64,000 nt of DNA from UBA5905 sp964609975 (GTDB lineage: Bacteria > Bacillota > Clostridia > Oscillospirales > Acutalibacteraceae): contig CAZSTR010000004.1 of assembly GCA_964609975.1 (NCBI GenBank), positions 1 to 64,000 on the forward strand. The letters are read 5' to 3'. The notes beneath the pieces were generated by a model. It did not search any database, was not told where the DNA came from, and saw only the letters and a program-made list of their open reading frames with translations. This document shows, in pieces, positions 42,058 to 51,466 of the stretch. Numbering within the stretch: position 1 is the first letter of the stretch; each line of letters starts with the position of its first letter. A program made the position numbers and the translations under genes.

Positions 42058-44119
42058 AGGGATCCTCCTTTCGCATAATAAACCGCCAAACAGGCGTTTG
42101 GGTCAAATCCGTCTTTCCGGCGGCGGGCAGCTGCCGAATTTCCAACAGCTCGCCTCGGTCCAGCACCGCAATCAGCCCCGCCTCCCGGCAGGTCTCCAGC
42201 GCCACCAGCAATGACAGAGGCGCCGGCGATGCGCTCTCCGTCCGGCCGCCGATGCGGGCCACCGCCATTTGCAGCTGCTCCGCCGTGCCGGCCCACACGC
42301 CGCAGGAATGAATCATGCTGTATACCCTCGCCAACAGCTCCCGGTCAGGAAGCGCCTCCTCCGCCGGAGGACACTCCTCCCGGCGCATCAGCCGCTCGAA
42401 GCGCCCAAGCGCCTGAATCCAGCCCTCCCGCTCCGTTTGGGCATAGCTGATGTCTCGAATACGCACGCTGACGGTGGCGCTTCCACGATATTCGTTTTTG
42501 TCCAGCGAAACAACGCAATTCACCGTTGACCCGCAGGGAATGGGAAGCTCCGCCGGCGTCCGATTGAACAAAACCGCGCTGATGCGCACCGCATCCCGGC
42601 TTAGAGACAGGCGCAGATGCTTTCCGCCCCCCATGGCGGTGATATTATCCAGCTGCATCCGGGACAGACAAAACAGCGGCGCCGGATTTCCCGCGCCCAC
42701 CGGCTCCATCACATCCATCAGCAGCAGCTTTTCCATGTTGATTTGATCCGGGCGCAGACGCAACGCAATCGGAAGCTCCGCCACCGGCATACGGGGACAT
42801 TTCTCTGCCGCCCAGCGGTTGATACGCTCTCGCAGAGCCGCAACCCGCTCTCGCGGCAGAGACAGCCCGGCGGCCATTTCGTGGCCGCCGAAGACGGTCA
42901 GCAAATCGGCGCAGGCCTCAAGCCCCGCATACAGAGAAACGCCCTCCACACTGCGGCCGGAGCCATGAGCCATTCCGTCCTCGTCCACGCTCAGCACCAG
43001 CGTCGGCTTTCCATATTGCTCCGCCAGCCGGGCGGCCAAAATTCCCAGCAAACCGCCATGCCAGCCCTCGCCGCAAACCACCAGCACCCGTTGCCAAGCC
43101 CATTCGGGATGCGCTTCCAGCTCCTTTTCCGCCAGCGCAAAAAGCTGTTGGCTCATCTCCCGGCGCTGGCTGTTCATTCCATGAATCTGCTCCGCCAGCC
43201 GGGCGGCCTCCCCGTCATCCTCCGCCAAAAGCAGACGCAGAGCCACCTCCGGGTCGCCCATGCGACCGGCCGCGTTCAAACGGGGCGCCAGCGAAAAGGA
43301 CACCGTTGTGGCCGTCAGCTCCTTATCGTCACAGTCGGCGATGCGGCGCAGCGCCCGCAGGCCGGGACGCTCGCTCGCCTCCAGCAACGCCATGGCTCGC
43401 CGCAGCAAATCCCGATTTCCCCCGGTCAACGGCACCAAATCCGCCAGCGTTCCCAAGGCCACCAAATCGCCATACCGCTGAAGAGCGGTCTCTCCGTCCC
43501 CCTCCAGCACACAGGCCAGCATGAACGCCACCTCCACGCCGGCCATATTTACACAACCGCTTTCACAATCCGGCCGATGGGGGTTCACCACCGCCTGCAC
43601 CGCCGGCAACAACGCCGGGGGCTGGTGATGGTCGGTCACCACAATATCCACGCCTGCCTCGGTGGCAAAGGCCACCTCCTCCGGGGAAAGAGAGACGCCC
43701 GTGTCCACCGTCACAATCAGCTTCACACCCTTTGCGGCGATTTGCGCCAGCTGTTCCCGGTGCAAGCCATAGCCCTCCTCCCGGTGGGGGATTTGCCATT
43801 CCACCGTCGCCCCCAGCTCCCGCAGACAGGTATAGAGAAGAACCGTCGCCGTGACGCCATCCACATCATAATCACCATAGACCAGCATCGGCTCCCCGGC
43901 ATCCACCGCCTGCCAAATTCGCTCGGCGGCCTTCTCCATGTCCGCAAAGGAATAGGGGTCGGTTTCCTCGCCGGTGCCGATGATATAGGCAAACACCTCC
44001 TCCGGGGAACGCAAGCCTTGGGTGGTCAACAGTAACGACAAAAAGGGATGAATCTCACATTCCTCCGCCAGCTCAGCGGCCAGCTCTGTATCCAGCTCAG
44101 CAAAACGCCAACGGCGCAT
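42044..44119 (-). CDS. recJ: Single-stranded-DNA-specific exonuclease RecJ
   Basis: RecJ is the 5'-3' ssDNA exonuclease of recombination and mismatch repair. The protein is about 691 aa. DHH-family motifs YGDYDVDGVTATVLL (motif I, near residue 80) and VTDHHQPP (motif III), the DHHA1 part with GHEMAAGLSL, and a C-terminal OB domain are visible. ATG 44119 is listed; GTG 44125, two codons upstream and closer to GGGGGAG, is equally possible. The open frame extends to 44359 but crosses the promoter. It leads the recJ-rel-dtd-MBL-hemZ run. Confidence 0.95.
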   Translation of the reverse strand: MRRWRFAELDTELAAELAEECEIHPFLSLLLTTQGLRSPEEVFAYIIGTGEETDPYSFADMEKAAERIWQAVDAGEPMLVYGDYDVDGVTATVLLYTCLRELGATVEWQIPHREEGYGLHREQLAQIAAKGVKLIVTVDTGVSLSPEEVAFATEAGVDIVVTDHHQPPALLPAVQAVVNPHRPDCESGCVNMAGVEVAFMLACVLEGDGETALQRYGDLVALGTLADLVPLTGGNRDLLRRAMALLEASERPGLRALRRIADCDDKELTATTVSFSLAPRLNAAGRMGDPEVALRLLLAEDDGEAARLAEQIHGMNSQRREMSQQLFALAEKELEAHPEWAWQRVLVVCGEGWHGGLLGILAARLAEQYGKPTLVLSVDEDGMAHGSGRSVEGVSLYAGLEACADLLTVFGGHEMAAGLSLPRERVAALRERINRWAAEKCPRMPVAELPIALRLRPDQINMEKLLLMDVMEPVGAGNPAPLFCLSRMQLDNITAMGGGKHLRLSLSRDAVRISAVLFNRTPAELPIPCGSTVNCVVSLDKNEYRGSATVSVRIRDISYAQTEREGWIQALGRFERLMRREECPPAEEALPDRELLARVYSMIHSCGVWAGTAEQLQMAVARIGGRTESASPAPLSLLVALETCREAGLIAVLDRGELLEIRQLPAAGKTDLTQTPVWRFIMRKEDPCGGA

Positions 44120-44162
44120 ACGCACGGAGACTCCCCCTTTTAACTTTACTTTATATGCCCCT

Positions 44163-44191
44163 ATTTTAACACTCCGGCGAAAAATATTCAA
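44163..44191 (-). promoter_or_regulatory. Promoter of recJ-rel operon
   Basis: On the minus strand TTGAAT (44191-44186) and TAAAAT (44168-44163) are separated by 17 nt, upstream of the recJ start. Confidence 0.65.
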
Positions 44192-44234
44192 CTCATTTCT
44201 GCGCAAAACCGCCAGAACCGGCGAAAAAACAAAG

Positions 44235-44280
44235 AAAATCCGGAGAATTCTGCAAAAAATGCGGTCATTCTCCGGATTTT
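44235..44280 (-). terminator. Terminator of hisS-aspS
   Basis: A 14-bp perfect stem (44235-44248 with 44267-44280) lies between the aspS stop and the recJ promoter, with an 18-base loop. Confidence 0.85.
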
Positions 44281-44288
44281 GACGGGAT

Positions 44289-46088
44289 TTATTCGTTGTT
44301 TTCGGCCGGTTGCGTCGCCAACAGCCCGATACCCAGCTCCTTGAGCTGCTCGCCATCAACCGGCGCGGGGCAGTCAGTCATCAGCTCCGACATATTCTGC
44401 ACCTTCGGATAGGCCAATACATCCCGCAGGCTGGCGGCGCCGATCATCTGCATCACCAGACGGTCCAAGCCGATAGCCATGCCGCCATGGGGCGGTGCGC
44501 CGAAGCGGAAGGCGTCCAGCAAATAGCCAAACTTCTGCTGAGCCTCCTCGTCCGACAGACCCAGGGCGCGGAACATATGTGCCTGCAGCTCCAGGTCGGT
44601 GATGCGAATGGAGCCGGAGGCCAGTTCCACGCCGTTGAGCACCAGGTCATAGCATTTGGCATACACCTTTTCCGGCTCCGTGTCAAGATAGGGAACACAT
44701 TCGTCCAACGGAGCAGTGAAGGGATGGTGCATCGCATCCCAGTGGTTGGTTTCCTCATTATACTCGAAGAAGGGGAACTCGGTGATCCACACCAGATTAT
44801 AGCCCTCCCGCGGGATATTCAGCCGGTTCGCCAGCTCCAGACGCAGCGCGCCCAGCACGGACAGCGCGTGCTTTTTGTTGCCGTCCGCCACGATCAGCAC
44901 CACATCGCCCTCCGCAGCACCGGCCGCAGACAGCAGACGCTGCATTTTCTCCTCCGTCAGGAATTTTGCGAAGGAAGAACTGCAATTTTCCGGCGTCCAG
45001 CGCACAAAGGCCAGCCCCTTCGCGCCAATTCCCCGCACAAATTCGGTCAGCTTGTCGATGTCCTTCCGGGACAGAGAGGCGGCGGCACCCTTCGCCGTCA
45101 GGCAACGCACCGTTCCGCCCGCCTCCACCGCCGAGGTGAACACGCCGAAGCCGCAATCCTTCACCGTATCGGTCAGGTCAATCAGCTCCATACCAAAGCG
45201 AGTGTCCGGCTTGTCGGAGCCATAGCGCTCCATCGCCTCGGTATAGGTCAACCGGGGCAGGGGCAGGGGGATGTCCACATCCAGCGCCGTTTTGAACACC
45301 GAGCGCATGAAGCCCTCGCCCACCTCCAGCACATCCTCCACATCCACGAAGGACATTTCCATGTCAATCTGAGTGAATTCGGGCTGGCGATCCGCCCGCA
45401 AATCCTCATCCCGGAAGCAACGGGCCAGCTGAATATACCGGTCGAAGCCCGCCACCATGCTCAGCTGCTTATACAGCTGAGGGGACTGGGGCAGAGCATA
45501 AAACTCGCCGGGATGCACCCGACTGGGCACCAAAAAATCCCGTGCCCCTTCGGGGGTGGATTTGATGAGCATGGGCGTTTCCAGCTCGATGAAGCCCTGG
45601 CTGTCGAAATAGTCCCGCGTTGCCTTCGCGATGCGATGGCGCAACATGAGATTGCGCTGCAAATCCGGACGGCGCAAATCCAAATAGCGATATTTCAGGC
45701 GGGTGGCTTCCGCTGTTGTGCAATTTTCGCTAATTTCGAAGGGAGGCGTCTCCGCCTTGTTGAGAATTCGCAGCTCCTCCACGGCCAGCTCCACATCGCC
45801 CGTCGGAATTTCCTTGTTCCGCGCGGAGCGCACACGCACCTTGCCTCGCGCCGCAATCACATATTCACTGCGCAGAGAAAAAGCCTTCTCGAACACGGCC
45901 TTGTCCGTTTCCGTATCAAAGGCCAGCTGTAAAATCCCCGTGCGATCCCGCAAATCCACAAAAATCAGCTGTCCCAAATCCCGCTGACGCTGTACCCAGC
46001 CGAACACAATAGCCTCCCGGCCGGCATGCTCCTCACGAAACTCTCCACAATAGGCCGTCCGTTTCCATCCACGAATTGTCTCTGCCAT
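44289..46088 (-). CDS. aspS: Aspartate-tRNA ligase
   Basis: The protein is 599 aa, the bacterial AspRS size. An N-terminal OB anticodon-binding domain (GWVQRQRDLGQLIFVDLRDR) is followed by the class II core with QSPQLYKQ and RCFRDEDLRADRQPEFTQID (motif 2). The bacterial GAD insertion comes next, then motif 3 GLDRLVMQMIG. Whether it is discriminating for Asp or also charges tRNA-Asn cannot be settled by eye. It follows hisS after 21 nt, the conserved Firmicute pair. Confidence 0.97.
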   Translation of the reverse strand: MAETIRGWKRTAYCGEFREEHAGREAIVFGWVQRQRDLGQLIFVDLRDRTGILQLAFDTETDKAVFEKAFSLRSEYVIAARGKVRVRSARNKEIPTGDVELAVEELRILNKAETPPFEISENCTTAEATRLKYRYLDLRRPDLQRNLMLRHRIAKATRDYFDSQGFIELETPMLIKSTPEGARDFLVPSRVHPGEFYALPQSPQLYKQLSMVAGFDRYIQLARCFRDEDLRADRQPEFTQIDMEMSFVDVEDVLEVGEGFMRSVFKTALDVDIPLPLPRLTYTEAMERYGSDKPDTRFGMELIDLTDTVKDCGFGVFTSAVEAGGTVRCLTAKGAAASLSRKDIDKLTEFVRGIGAKGLAFVRWTPENCSSSFAKFLTEEKMQRLLSAAGAAEGDVVLIVADGNKKHALSVLGALRLELANRLNIPREGYNLVWITEFPFFEYNEETNHWDAMHHPFTAPLDECVPYLDTEPEKVYAKCYDLVLNGVELASGSIRITDLELQAHMFRALGLSDEEAQQKFGYLLDAFRFGAPPHGGMAIGLDRLVMQMIGAASLRDVLAYPKVQNMSELMTDCPAPVDGEQLKELGIGLLATQPAENNE

Positions 46089-46109
46089 ATCATTCTCTCC
46101 CCGCTCGTC

Positions 46110-47426
46110 TTATTCTGGTTCCGCCACAGTGTCAAACAGACCGGCAACCCCGGCCAGCTCCCGGTCCAGTGATTTGTTATACAACACCGTATACAGGCTG
46201 TCATCCAGCCGAATTTTCTCGGTTTGGCCGGTGGCCATATCCTTGAGCTGGGCCACACCGGTCTTCAGCTCATCCTCGCCGACCACCACCGTATACCGGG
46301 CGCCCAGCTTGTCGGCATATTTCATCTGCGCCCGCAACGACCGGCCGACCGTGTCGCAGGCCACCGCCACACCGCCACGCCGCAAACGCGCGGTCAGCGC
46401 AAAGCAACGGGTGGCCGCCTCCGCGCCCATAGACACAAAATACAGCTCACAGCGCGGCGGCTCAGGGAAATGACAGCCCTGCGCCTCCATTACCATCAGC
46501 AGTCGCTCCAGCCCCATACCGAAGCCAAGCCCCGGCTGCGCCGGGCCGCCCAACTCCTGCACAAGCCCGTCATAGCGGCCACCGCCGGCCACCACAAGCC
46601 CGTCCGCCGACACAAGCTCAAACACAGTGCGGGTATAATAATCCAGCCCTCGCACAATCTGCGGATTCACCGTATAGGCGATTTCGGCTGCATCCAGACA
46701 GCTTTTCACCGCCTCGAAATGCTCCGCACATTCCTCGCAGAGATAGTCCAGCATCACCGGCGCATCGGCGGCCAGCTTATGGCAGACCGGCGATTTGCAA
46801 TCCAAAATGCGCATGGGGTTGCGCTCCAGCCGGCCAAGGCAGGTTTCGCACAGCTCCGCCCGATGGCTTTCGAAATAAGCGCGTAGCGCCTCCTGATATT
46901 TGGCGCGGCAGGTGGGACAGCCGATAGAATTGATTTGCAAGGAAATATCCTTCAGCCCCAGGCTTTCCAGCACCGTCATCGCCAGTGAAATCGTTTCCGC
47001 GTCCGCCTGCGGCGCCGCCGCGCCGAAGCATTCCACGCCGAACTGATGAAATTCCCGATAGCGTCCCTTCTGGCTCTTTTCATAGCGATAGCAGGAGGTC
47101 ACATAGGACACCTTCGCCGGCAAAGCTCCGTTGAGCAGACCGTGCTCCAACACCGCCCGCGCCGCGCCAGCCGTCCCCTCCGGGCGCAGGGTCAGCGATC
47201 GGCCGCCCTTGTCCTCGAAGGTATACATTTCCTTTTGCACCACATCGGTGGTTTCCCCCACCGACCGCTGGAACAGATTCGTATGCTCAAAAACCGGCGT
47301 ACGGATTTCGCGAAAACCGAAATCCTCCGCCACCGAGAGAGCCGTGCGCTCCACATATTGCCACCGATGGCTGTCCTCAGGCAAAACATCCTGTGTGCCC
47401 CGCGGCGCTTGTGTAATCAAATCCAT
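46110..47426 (-). CDS. hisS: Histidine-tRNA ligase
   Basis: The protein is 438 aa, class II HisRS. Landmarks are APRGTQDVLPED near the start, TLRPEGTAGAARAVLEHGL, YRYEKSQKGRYREFHQFGVE (motif 2), the histidine-specific VRGLDYYTRTVFE and AGGGRYDGLVQELGG, and a C-terminal anticodon-binding domain. AGGAGA precedes ATG 47426. The leader to the mgsA terminator is only about 45 nt, so there is no T-box; it may be reached by read-through from mgsA. Confidence 0.97.
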   Translation of the reverse strand: MDLITQAPRGTQDVLPEDSHRWQYVERTALSVAEDFGFREIRTPVFEHTNLFQRSVGETTDVVQKEMYTFEDKGGRSLTLRPEGTAGAARAVLEHGLLNGALPAKVSYVTSCYRYEKSQKGRYREFHQFGVECFGAAAPQADAETISLAMTVLESLGLKDISLQINSIGCPTCRAKYQEALRAYFESHRAELCETCLGRLERNPMRILDCKSPVCHKLAADAPVMLDYLCEECAEHFEAVKSCLDAAEIAYTVNPQIVRGLDYYTRTVFELVSADGLVVAGGGRYDGLVQELGGPAQPGLGFGMGLERLLMVMEAQGCHFPEPPRCELYFVSMGAEAATRCFALTARLRRGGVAVACDTVGRSLRAQMKYADKLGARYTVVVGEDELKTGVAQLKDMATGQTEKIRLDDSLYTVLYNKSLDRELAGVAGLFDTVAEPE

Positions 47427-47471
47427 GTCTTTTCTCCTGTCTATGTCAGAGCTTTTCGTTTCTACGCAGAA

Positions 47472-47498
47472 AAGGGCGCACCGATACCGTGCGCCCCT
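47472..47498 (-). terminator. Hairpin between mgsA and hisS
   Basis: GTGCGCCC (47489-47496) pairs with GGGCGCAC (47474-47481) across a seven-base loop; on the minus strand it is followed by TTTTC. No clear promoter lies between it and hisS, so it may be only partial. Confidence 0.7.
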
Positions 47499-47506
47499 TC
47501 ATCGCT

Positions 47507-47911
47507 TCAGTTGCCCGGATTGAGAATATTCCGCCAATCCAAATCGCCCCGTTCGAGTCCGTGAATCAGCACCTCGGCCGTGGCGATATTGGTCGCAAAG
47601 GGAATCCCGCGAATGTCGCACAGCCGTAGCATATCAAAATCGTTCGGCTCGGTGGAATTCACCGCCATCGGATCCCGAAAAAAAAGAAGCAGGTCAATCT
47701 CGTTGCAGGAAATCCGGGCGGTAATCTGCTGGTCGCCCCCTTGAGAGCCGCTCATATACCGGGTAATGTTCAAGCCCGTGGCCTCGGTCACAAGCTTTCC
47801 GGTTGTGCCGGTTGCGCAAAGGTTATGCCGACTGAGAATTCCGCAATAGGCAATGCAAAACTGCACCATCAGCTCTTTTTTTGCATCGTGTGCGATTAAA
47901 GCAATATTCAT
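47507..47911 (-). CDS. mgsA: Methylglyoxal synthase
   Basis: This enzyme converts dihydroxyacetone phosphate to methylglyoxal, a glycolytic bypass. The protein is 134 aa. NIALIAHDAKK begins it; ATGTTG and SGSQGGDQQI contain the phosphate loop and catalytic Asp, and FFRDPM is the conserved later motif. The start is ATG 47911 after AAAGGGTGG; the frame is open to 47971 inside minD. It lies 28 nt after minD in the same direction. Confidence 0.95.
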   Translation of the reverse strand: MNIALIAHDAKKELMVQFCIAYCGILSRHNLCATGTTGKLVTEATGLNITRYMSGSQGGDQQITARISCNEIDLLLFFRDPMAVNSTEPNDFDMLRLCDIRGIPFATNIATAEVLIHGLERGDLDWRNILNPGN

Positions 47912-47939
47912 CAATTCCACCCTTTCAAAATACCGTTTT

Positions 47940-48680
47940 TTACATCTTTTCCAATCGGGCCAGCGGGACACTTTCCCCCAAATACCGGCGCGCGATATTC
48001 GCGAAGCACAGCGCTGCGTCGCAATCCGCCGGAAGCGGTCTGCCGTTCGCGTTGGCTACCGCCACCGCCTCATCCTCCGGGACGATGCCCAAAAGCTGAA
48101 TTCCGGCCGTGTCAATAATTTCATCCACATCCGGCATGGAGCCATCCATCACCTTCGCCGGACGAAGCCGGTTGATAAGCAGGCGGGCCGCCACATGACG
48201 ATCCTCCAACAGCCGGCCGATAATCTGGGCGTCTCGCGCACAAACCGTATCCGGCGTGGACACCACCAGCGCCCGGTCGGCGGCCGCCACCGCGGTCTCG
48301 AAGCCGCGTCCCATTCCGGCGGGGCAGTCAATCAAAACCTGATCATAATATTGCATAAGGCCCATGCATAGCTTGCGCATCTCGGCGGGAGAGCACATAT
48401 CCTCCAGCCGCACCGGAGCCGGAAGCACAAACACATTCGGACAGACAGGCGACGGATAAATCGCCCGCACCGGCTCGCAGTTTCCCGCGAACACATCAGC
48501 CAAATCATACATCGCGCTTCCACCGATGCCCAGCATCAGATCCAGGCTTCTCAGCCCGGCATCCGCATCCACCAGCAGCACCCGCCCGGCAGAGCGGGAC
48601 AGGGCATATCCAAGACCGGCGGACACCGTCGACTTTCCGGCGCCTCCCTTTCCGGAGGTCACCACACAAATCTGCCCCAT
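47940..48680 (-). CDS. minD: MinD-family ParA-like ATPase, short C-terminus
   Basis: The protein is 246 aa. The deviant Walker A motif is SGKGGAGKST (residues 9-18), followed by LLVDADAGLRSLDLMLG and DCPAGMGRGFE, a strong MinD pattern. Typical MinD proteins (about 265 aa) end in an amphipathic membrane-targeting helix. This one stops at SVPLARLEKM, where that helix would begin. minC and minE are not adjacent. ATG 48680 follows GGAGTGGGAG; the frame is open to 48710. It has a separate promoter, and mgsA follows. It may still place the division site, or be a soluble ParA-like protein. Confidence 0.85.
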   Translation of the reverse strand: MGQICVVTSGKGGAGKSTVSAGLGYALSRSAGRVLLVDADAGLRSLDLMLGIGGSAMYDLADVFAGNCEPVRAIYPSPVCPNVFVLPAPVRLEDMCSPAEMRKLCMGLMQYYDQVLIDCPAGMGRGFETAVAAADRALVVSTPDTVCARDAQIIGRLLEDRHVAARLLINRLRPAKVMDGSMPDVDEIIDTAGIQLLGIVPEDEAVAVANANGRPLPADCDAALCFANIARRYLGESVPLARLEKM

Positions 48681-48718
48681 ACTCCCACTCCATCTTTCAA
48701 GTCTATGCACCGCTTTTT

Positions 48719-48747
48719 AGTGTAGCACAAATTTTTCGAAAAGTAAA
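48719..48747 (-). promoter_or_regulatory. Promoter of minD-mgsA
   Basis: On the minus strand TTTACT (48747-48742) and TACACT (48724-48719) are separated by 17 nt. Confidence 0.7.
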
Positions 48748-48809
48748 GACTAAAACCGCAGAAAAAGCGAGGAAGCGAGGAGAAAAGCGAAAAAAATGGG
48801 CGAAAACCA

Positions 48810-48844
48810 AAAACCGAAGCGGCCCGGTGGGCCGCTTCGGTTTT
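48810..48844 (-). terminator. Terminator of mre-pbp2
   Basis: A 16-bp perfect stem (48810-48825 with 48829-48844) with a three-base loop lies right at the PBP2 stop. Confidence 0.93.
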
Positions 48845-50901
48845 CAGGGGAGAAGCACACCGCTTTGGGTAGGCGCATCTCCAGTTTCTTTTTGGGAAAA
48901 ATAGGCGTCCAGCACCTGGCGCGCCACATAAGAGGCGGCCGAGGAAGTACCGTTTTCCATCACCACCGCCAGAGCAATCTCCGGGTCATCCGCCGGCGCA
49001 TAGGCAATGAAGGTTCCATGATCGGAGGCGTTTTTGACGCCGGTTTGGGCGGTACCGGTCTTACAGGCGATCGTGTAGGGCACGGCGCTGAAATATCCGG
49101 CCGCCGTGCCGGATTTTCCAACGGCGATCATGCCCTTTTTCACTGCAGCCATCGCCTCCTCACTCCATTCCACCGTCGCGGCTACCTCCGGCTCAATTGT
49201 TTCGTCCGCCGCGCTGTCGAAGCTGCGCAGAGAGCCGATGAAATGAGTCTTATAGCGGACGCCGCCGTTGGCAATCATCGACGCATAGGCAGCCAACTGA
49301 ATGGGCGTATAGGAGCCCTTTTGGCCGATGGCCAGCTGCAAATAGTCGCCGGCCACCCAGGAGCTTCCAATGGATTGGAGATATTCCGGCGTTTGCTGAA
49401 GGCCGGTGGATTCGCCGATTTCCACTCCCGTGGCCTGACCGAAGCCATATCGGGTCAAATAGCTGAAAAGACTGCTCCCCATCAGCCGGCCAACCTCATA
49501 GAAATAATAGTTACAGGATTTCTGCAACGCCGTCACCACATTGAGGTTTCCGTGATATCCCAGACAGTTTGGGGTATAGCTGGGGGCATAATAGGTATAG
49601 GCGCGCACGCAGTTGATGGTTGAGCCGGGGCGAATCACCCCTTCGGTGAGGGCGGCTAGCGCTACACCGGGCTTGAAGGTGGAGCCGCAGGGATAGGCGC
49701 CATACAGTGCCCGATTGAACAGCGGCTTGTCTGGGTCGGACACTAGGTCGGTATAATTCTCCGAATAGGTGGTCAAATCATAGCTTGGCCAGGAGGCGCA
49801 CACCTTCACGCCGCCGGTTTTCACATCCAGCATCACCACCGCGCCGCTTTTGATATCCTTTCCCTTTCCCGTAGCCGCCGTGGCGCGCATCTGCTGAATT
49901 TTTTCATCCAGCACATCCTGCGCTGTCTGCTGAAGTCGGGAATCAATGGTCAAAATCACGGTTTTTCCGGGCACAGGTGAAACCATCTCCGTCTTGGAAA
50001 TCACCGTTCCGGAGGAAGTTTTGGTCAAAATCCGTTTTCCGGCGGTGCCCCGCAGCTCCGCCTCCGCGGCGCTTTCGATGCCGCTTTTTCCCACCGTGTC
50101 GTTGAAGGAATAGCCCTTTTCCTTCAACTCCGCATATTCCTCCGCATAAATCGGGCCGACCGAGCCGATGATATGGCAGGCAGTGGTGCCGCCCACATAT
50201 TGGCGCACCGCTACCGTCTCCACATCCACGCCGGGATACTGCTCGTTGTTTTCCAACAGCTTATACATGGTTTCTTCGGAAATGTCGCTGGCAAAGGTAT
50301 AGGGCGTGGATACGCCGAAGCCGGCCGCGGTCATGGCATAGCGAATTCCCGCCAGCTGGCGTTGCTCCGTCTGGGTATAAGCGTCCAGACCGTATTCCTC
50401 CACCATTTGGGTCATGCAGTTTTCCGCCGTCGCATAAGACGCCATGTGCAAATAGCTTTTCATGCGCGCCACGCCGCTCTCCCGCCCCTCCAAAAAGGTA
50501 TAGGGCGCCGTCTGGGAAACGGGCATGGAGTCGCTCCATTCCTCTCCCTGCTGTTGCATCAGCTTCACCAGCGACAACAGGCAATCGTTGGTCTTCTTCA
50601 GCCCTTCCTCGTCCTTGCCGTGGGGAAAGAAGTTATAATCCAGCACCACCGCATAGCTGGTGCGGTTGGACACCAGCGGAATTTGGTTGCAATCGAGAAT
50701 TTCGCCGCGGGAGGCGGCGATGGAAATGGTGGTTTTCGTGCTCGCCTCCACCAGAGAAGCATAGCAGTCGCCTTCCACAATCTGCACATAAAACAGGCGC
50801 ACGGAATACACGCCGAATATCACCGCCACCGTCGCCAACAGCGCAATCACCCGGCGCCAGCTCAAGCTCCCGTTCTGTCGGGGAGAACGCAGCATATCCA
50901 T
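48844..50901 (-). CDS. mrdA: Penicillin-binding protein 2 (elongasome transpeptidase)
   Basis: This is the class B PBP that cross-links peptidoglycan in cell elongation. The protein is 685 aa. One N-terminal membrane segment (about 17-37) is followed by a pedestal domain and the transpeptidase domain. All catalytic motifs are present: GSTFKPG (Ser and Lys), SCN in KSCNYYFYEVGR, and KTGTAQTG. A full PBP-dimer region begins ISIAASRGEILDCN. It follows mreD after 22 nt; rodA, its usual partner, is not next to it. Confidence 0.95.
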   Translation of the reverse strand: MDMLRSPRQNGSLSWRRVIALLATVAVIFGVYSVRLFYVQIVEGDCYASLVEASTKTTISIAASRGEILDCNQIPLVSNRTSYAVVLDYNFFPHGKDEEGLKKTNDCLLSLVKLMQQQGEEWSDSMPVSQTAPYTFLEGRESGVARMKSYLHMASYATAENCMTQMVEEYGLDAYTQTEQRQLAGIRYAMTAAGFGVSTPYTFASDISEETMYKLLENNEQYPGVDVETVAVRQYVGGTTACHIIGSVGPIYAEEYAELKEKGYSFNDTVGKSGIESAAEAELRGTAGKRILTKTSSGTVISKTEMVSPVPGKTVILTIDSRLQQTAQDVLDEKIQQMRATAATGKGKDIKSGAVVMLDVKTGGVKVCASWPSYDLTTYSENYTDLVSDPDKPLFNRALYGAYPCGSTFKPGVALAALTEGVIRPGSTINCVRAYTYYAPSYTPNCLGYHGNLNVVTALQKSCNYYFYEVGRLMGSSLFSYLTRYGFGQATGVEIGESTGLQQTPEYLQSIGSSWVAGDYLQLAIGQKGSYTPIQLAAYASMIANGGVRYKTHFIGSLRSFDSAADETIEPEVAATVEWSEEAMAAVKKGMIAVGKSGTAAGYFSAVPYTIACKTGTAQTGVKNASDHGTFIAYAPADDPEIALAVVMENGTSSAASYVARQVLDAYFSQKETGDAPTQSGVLLP

Positions 50902-50923
50902 GCCCCCTTTTCAAAAAAATCCG

Positions 50924-51466
50924 TCAATCCCGCGCCCGGCGGCGAGTCCACCGCGCCAGGCCGCGCACCACCCAATACATCAGCGGCGTCAGCACAACCG
51001 TATACAGACAATTCGACAAAAACACCCGCCAAAGCACCGTTACAGTCTGCTCCTTCCAAAACAGCACATAGCAAAACAGCCATTCCAGCAACGCCTGGGT
51101 CAGCGTGGCCCCCGCGCACAGAAGCACCGCCGACAGAAAATTCGCCCGCAACAGCCATTCCACCAACAGTCCGGCGGCCAGCCCGATAAGCATCAGCACA
51201 AGCGCGTCAAAGCCGAACAGGCGAAAGGAATAAATCCCCCACAGCAGACCGGCCAGAGCGCCAATCATCGCACCCAACTGTGCCCCCTCGCAAAGAGCCA
51301 CACAGGTCACAAACAGCACCAGCGGAACCGGTCGCGCCCCCCACAGAGTGGGAAAAAAATGGGGCGCCGATTGCAACAGAAGCACGCAAAGCGCCCCCAG
51401 CCCATACGCAAGCCACGCAGCATAGCTTTTGTGACGAAAGAGACCGGACAACCGTTTATTTTTCAT
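50924..51466 (-). CDS. mreD: Rod shape-determining protein MreD
   Basis: The protein is 180 aa with five or six membrane helices, a small polytopic protein in the expected mreBCD position. Typical features are ARPVPLVLFVTCVALCEG and GALAGLLWGIYSFRLFGFDAL, which match the MreD core (a G-x-x-x-G helix followed by a D). It overlaps the mreC end by 11 nt, implying coupled translation. It links MreC/B to PBP2 and RodA in the elongasome. Confidence 0.9.
   Translation of the reverse strand: MKNKRLSGLFRHKSYAAWLAYGLGALCVLLLQSAPHFFPTLWGARPVPLVLFVTCVALCEGAQLGAMIGALAGLLWGIYSFRLFGFDALVLMLIGLAAGLLVEWLLRANFLSAVLLCAGATLTQALLEWLFCYVLFWKEQTVTVLWRVFLSNCLYTVVLTPLMYWVVRGLARWTRRRARD

Noticed and set aside
40648..45932. 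Three long plus-strand open frames (starting 40648, 42617 and 44310)
   Set aside because: They mirror rel, recJ and aspS in the opposite strand; histidine- and glutamine-rich nonsense typical of shadows.
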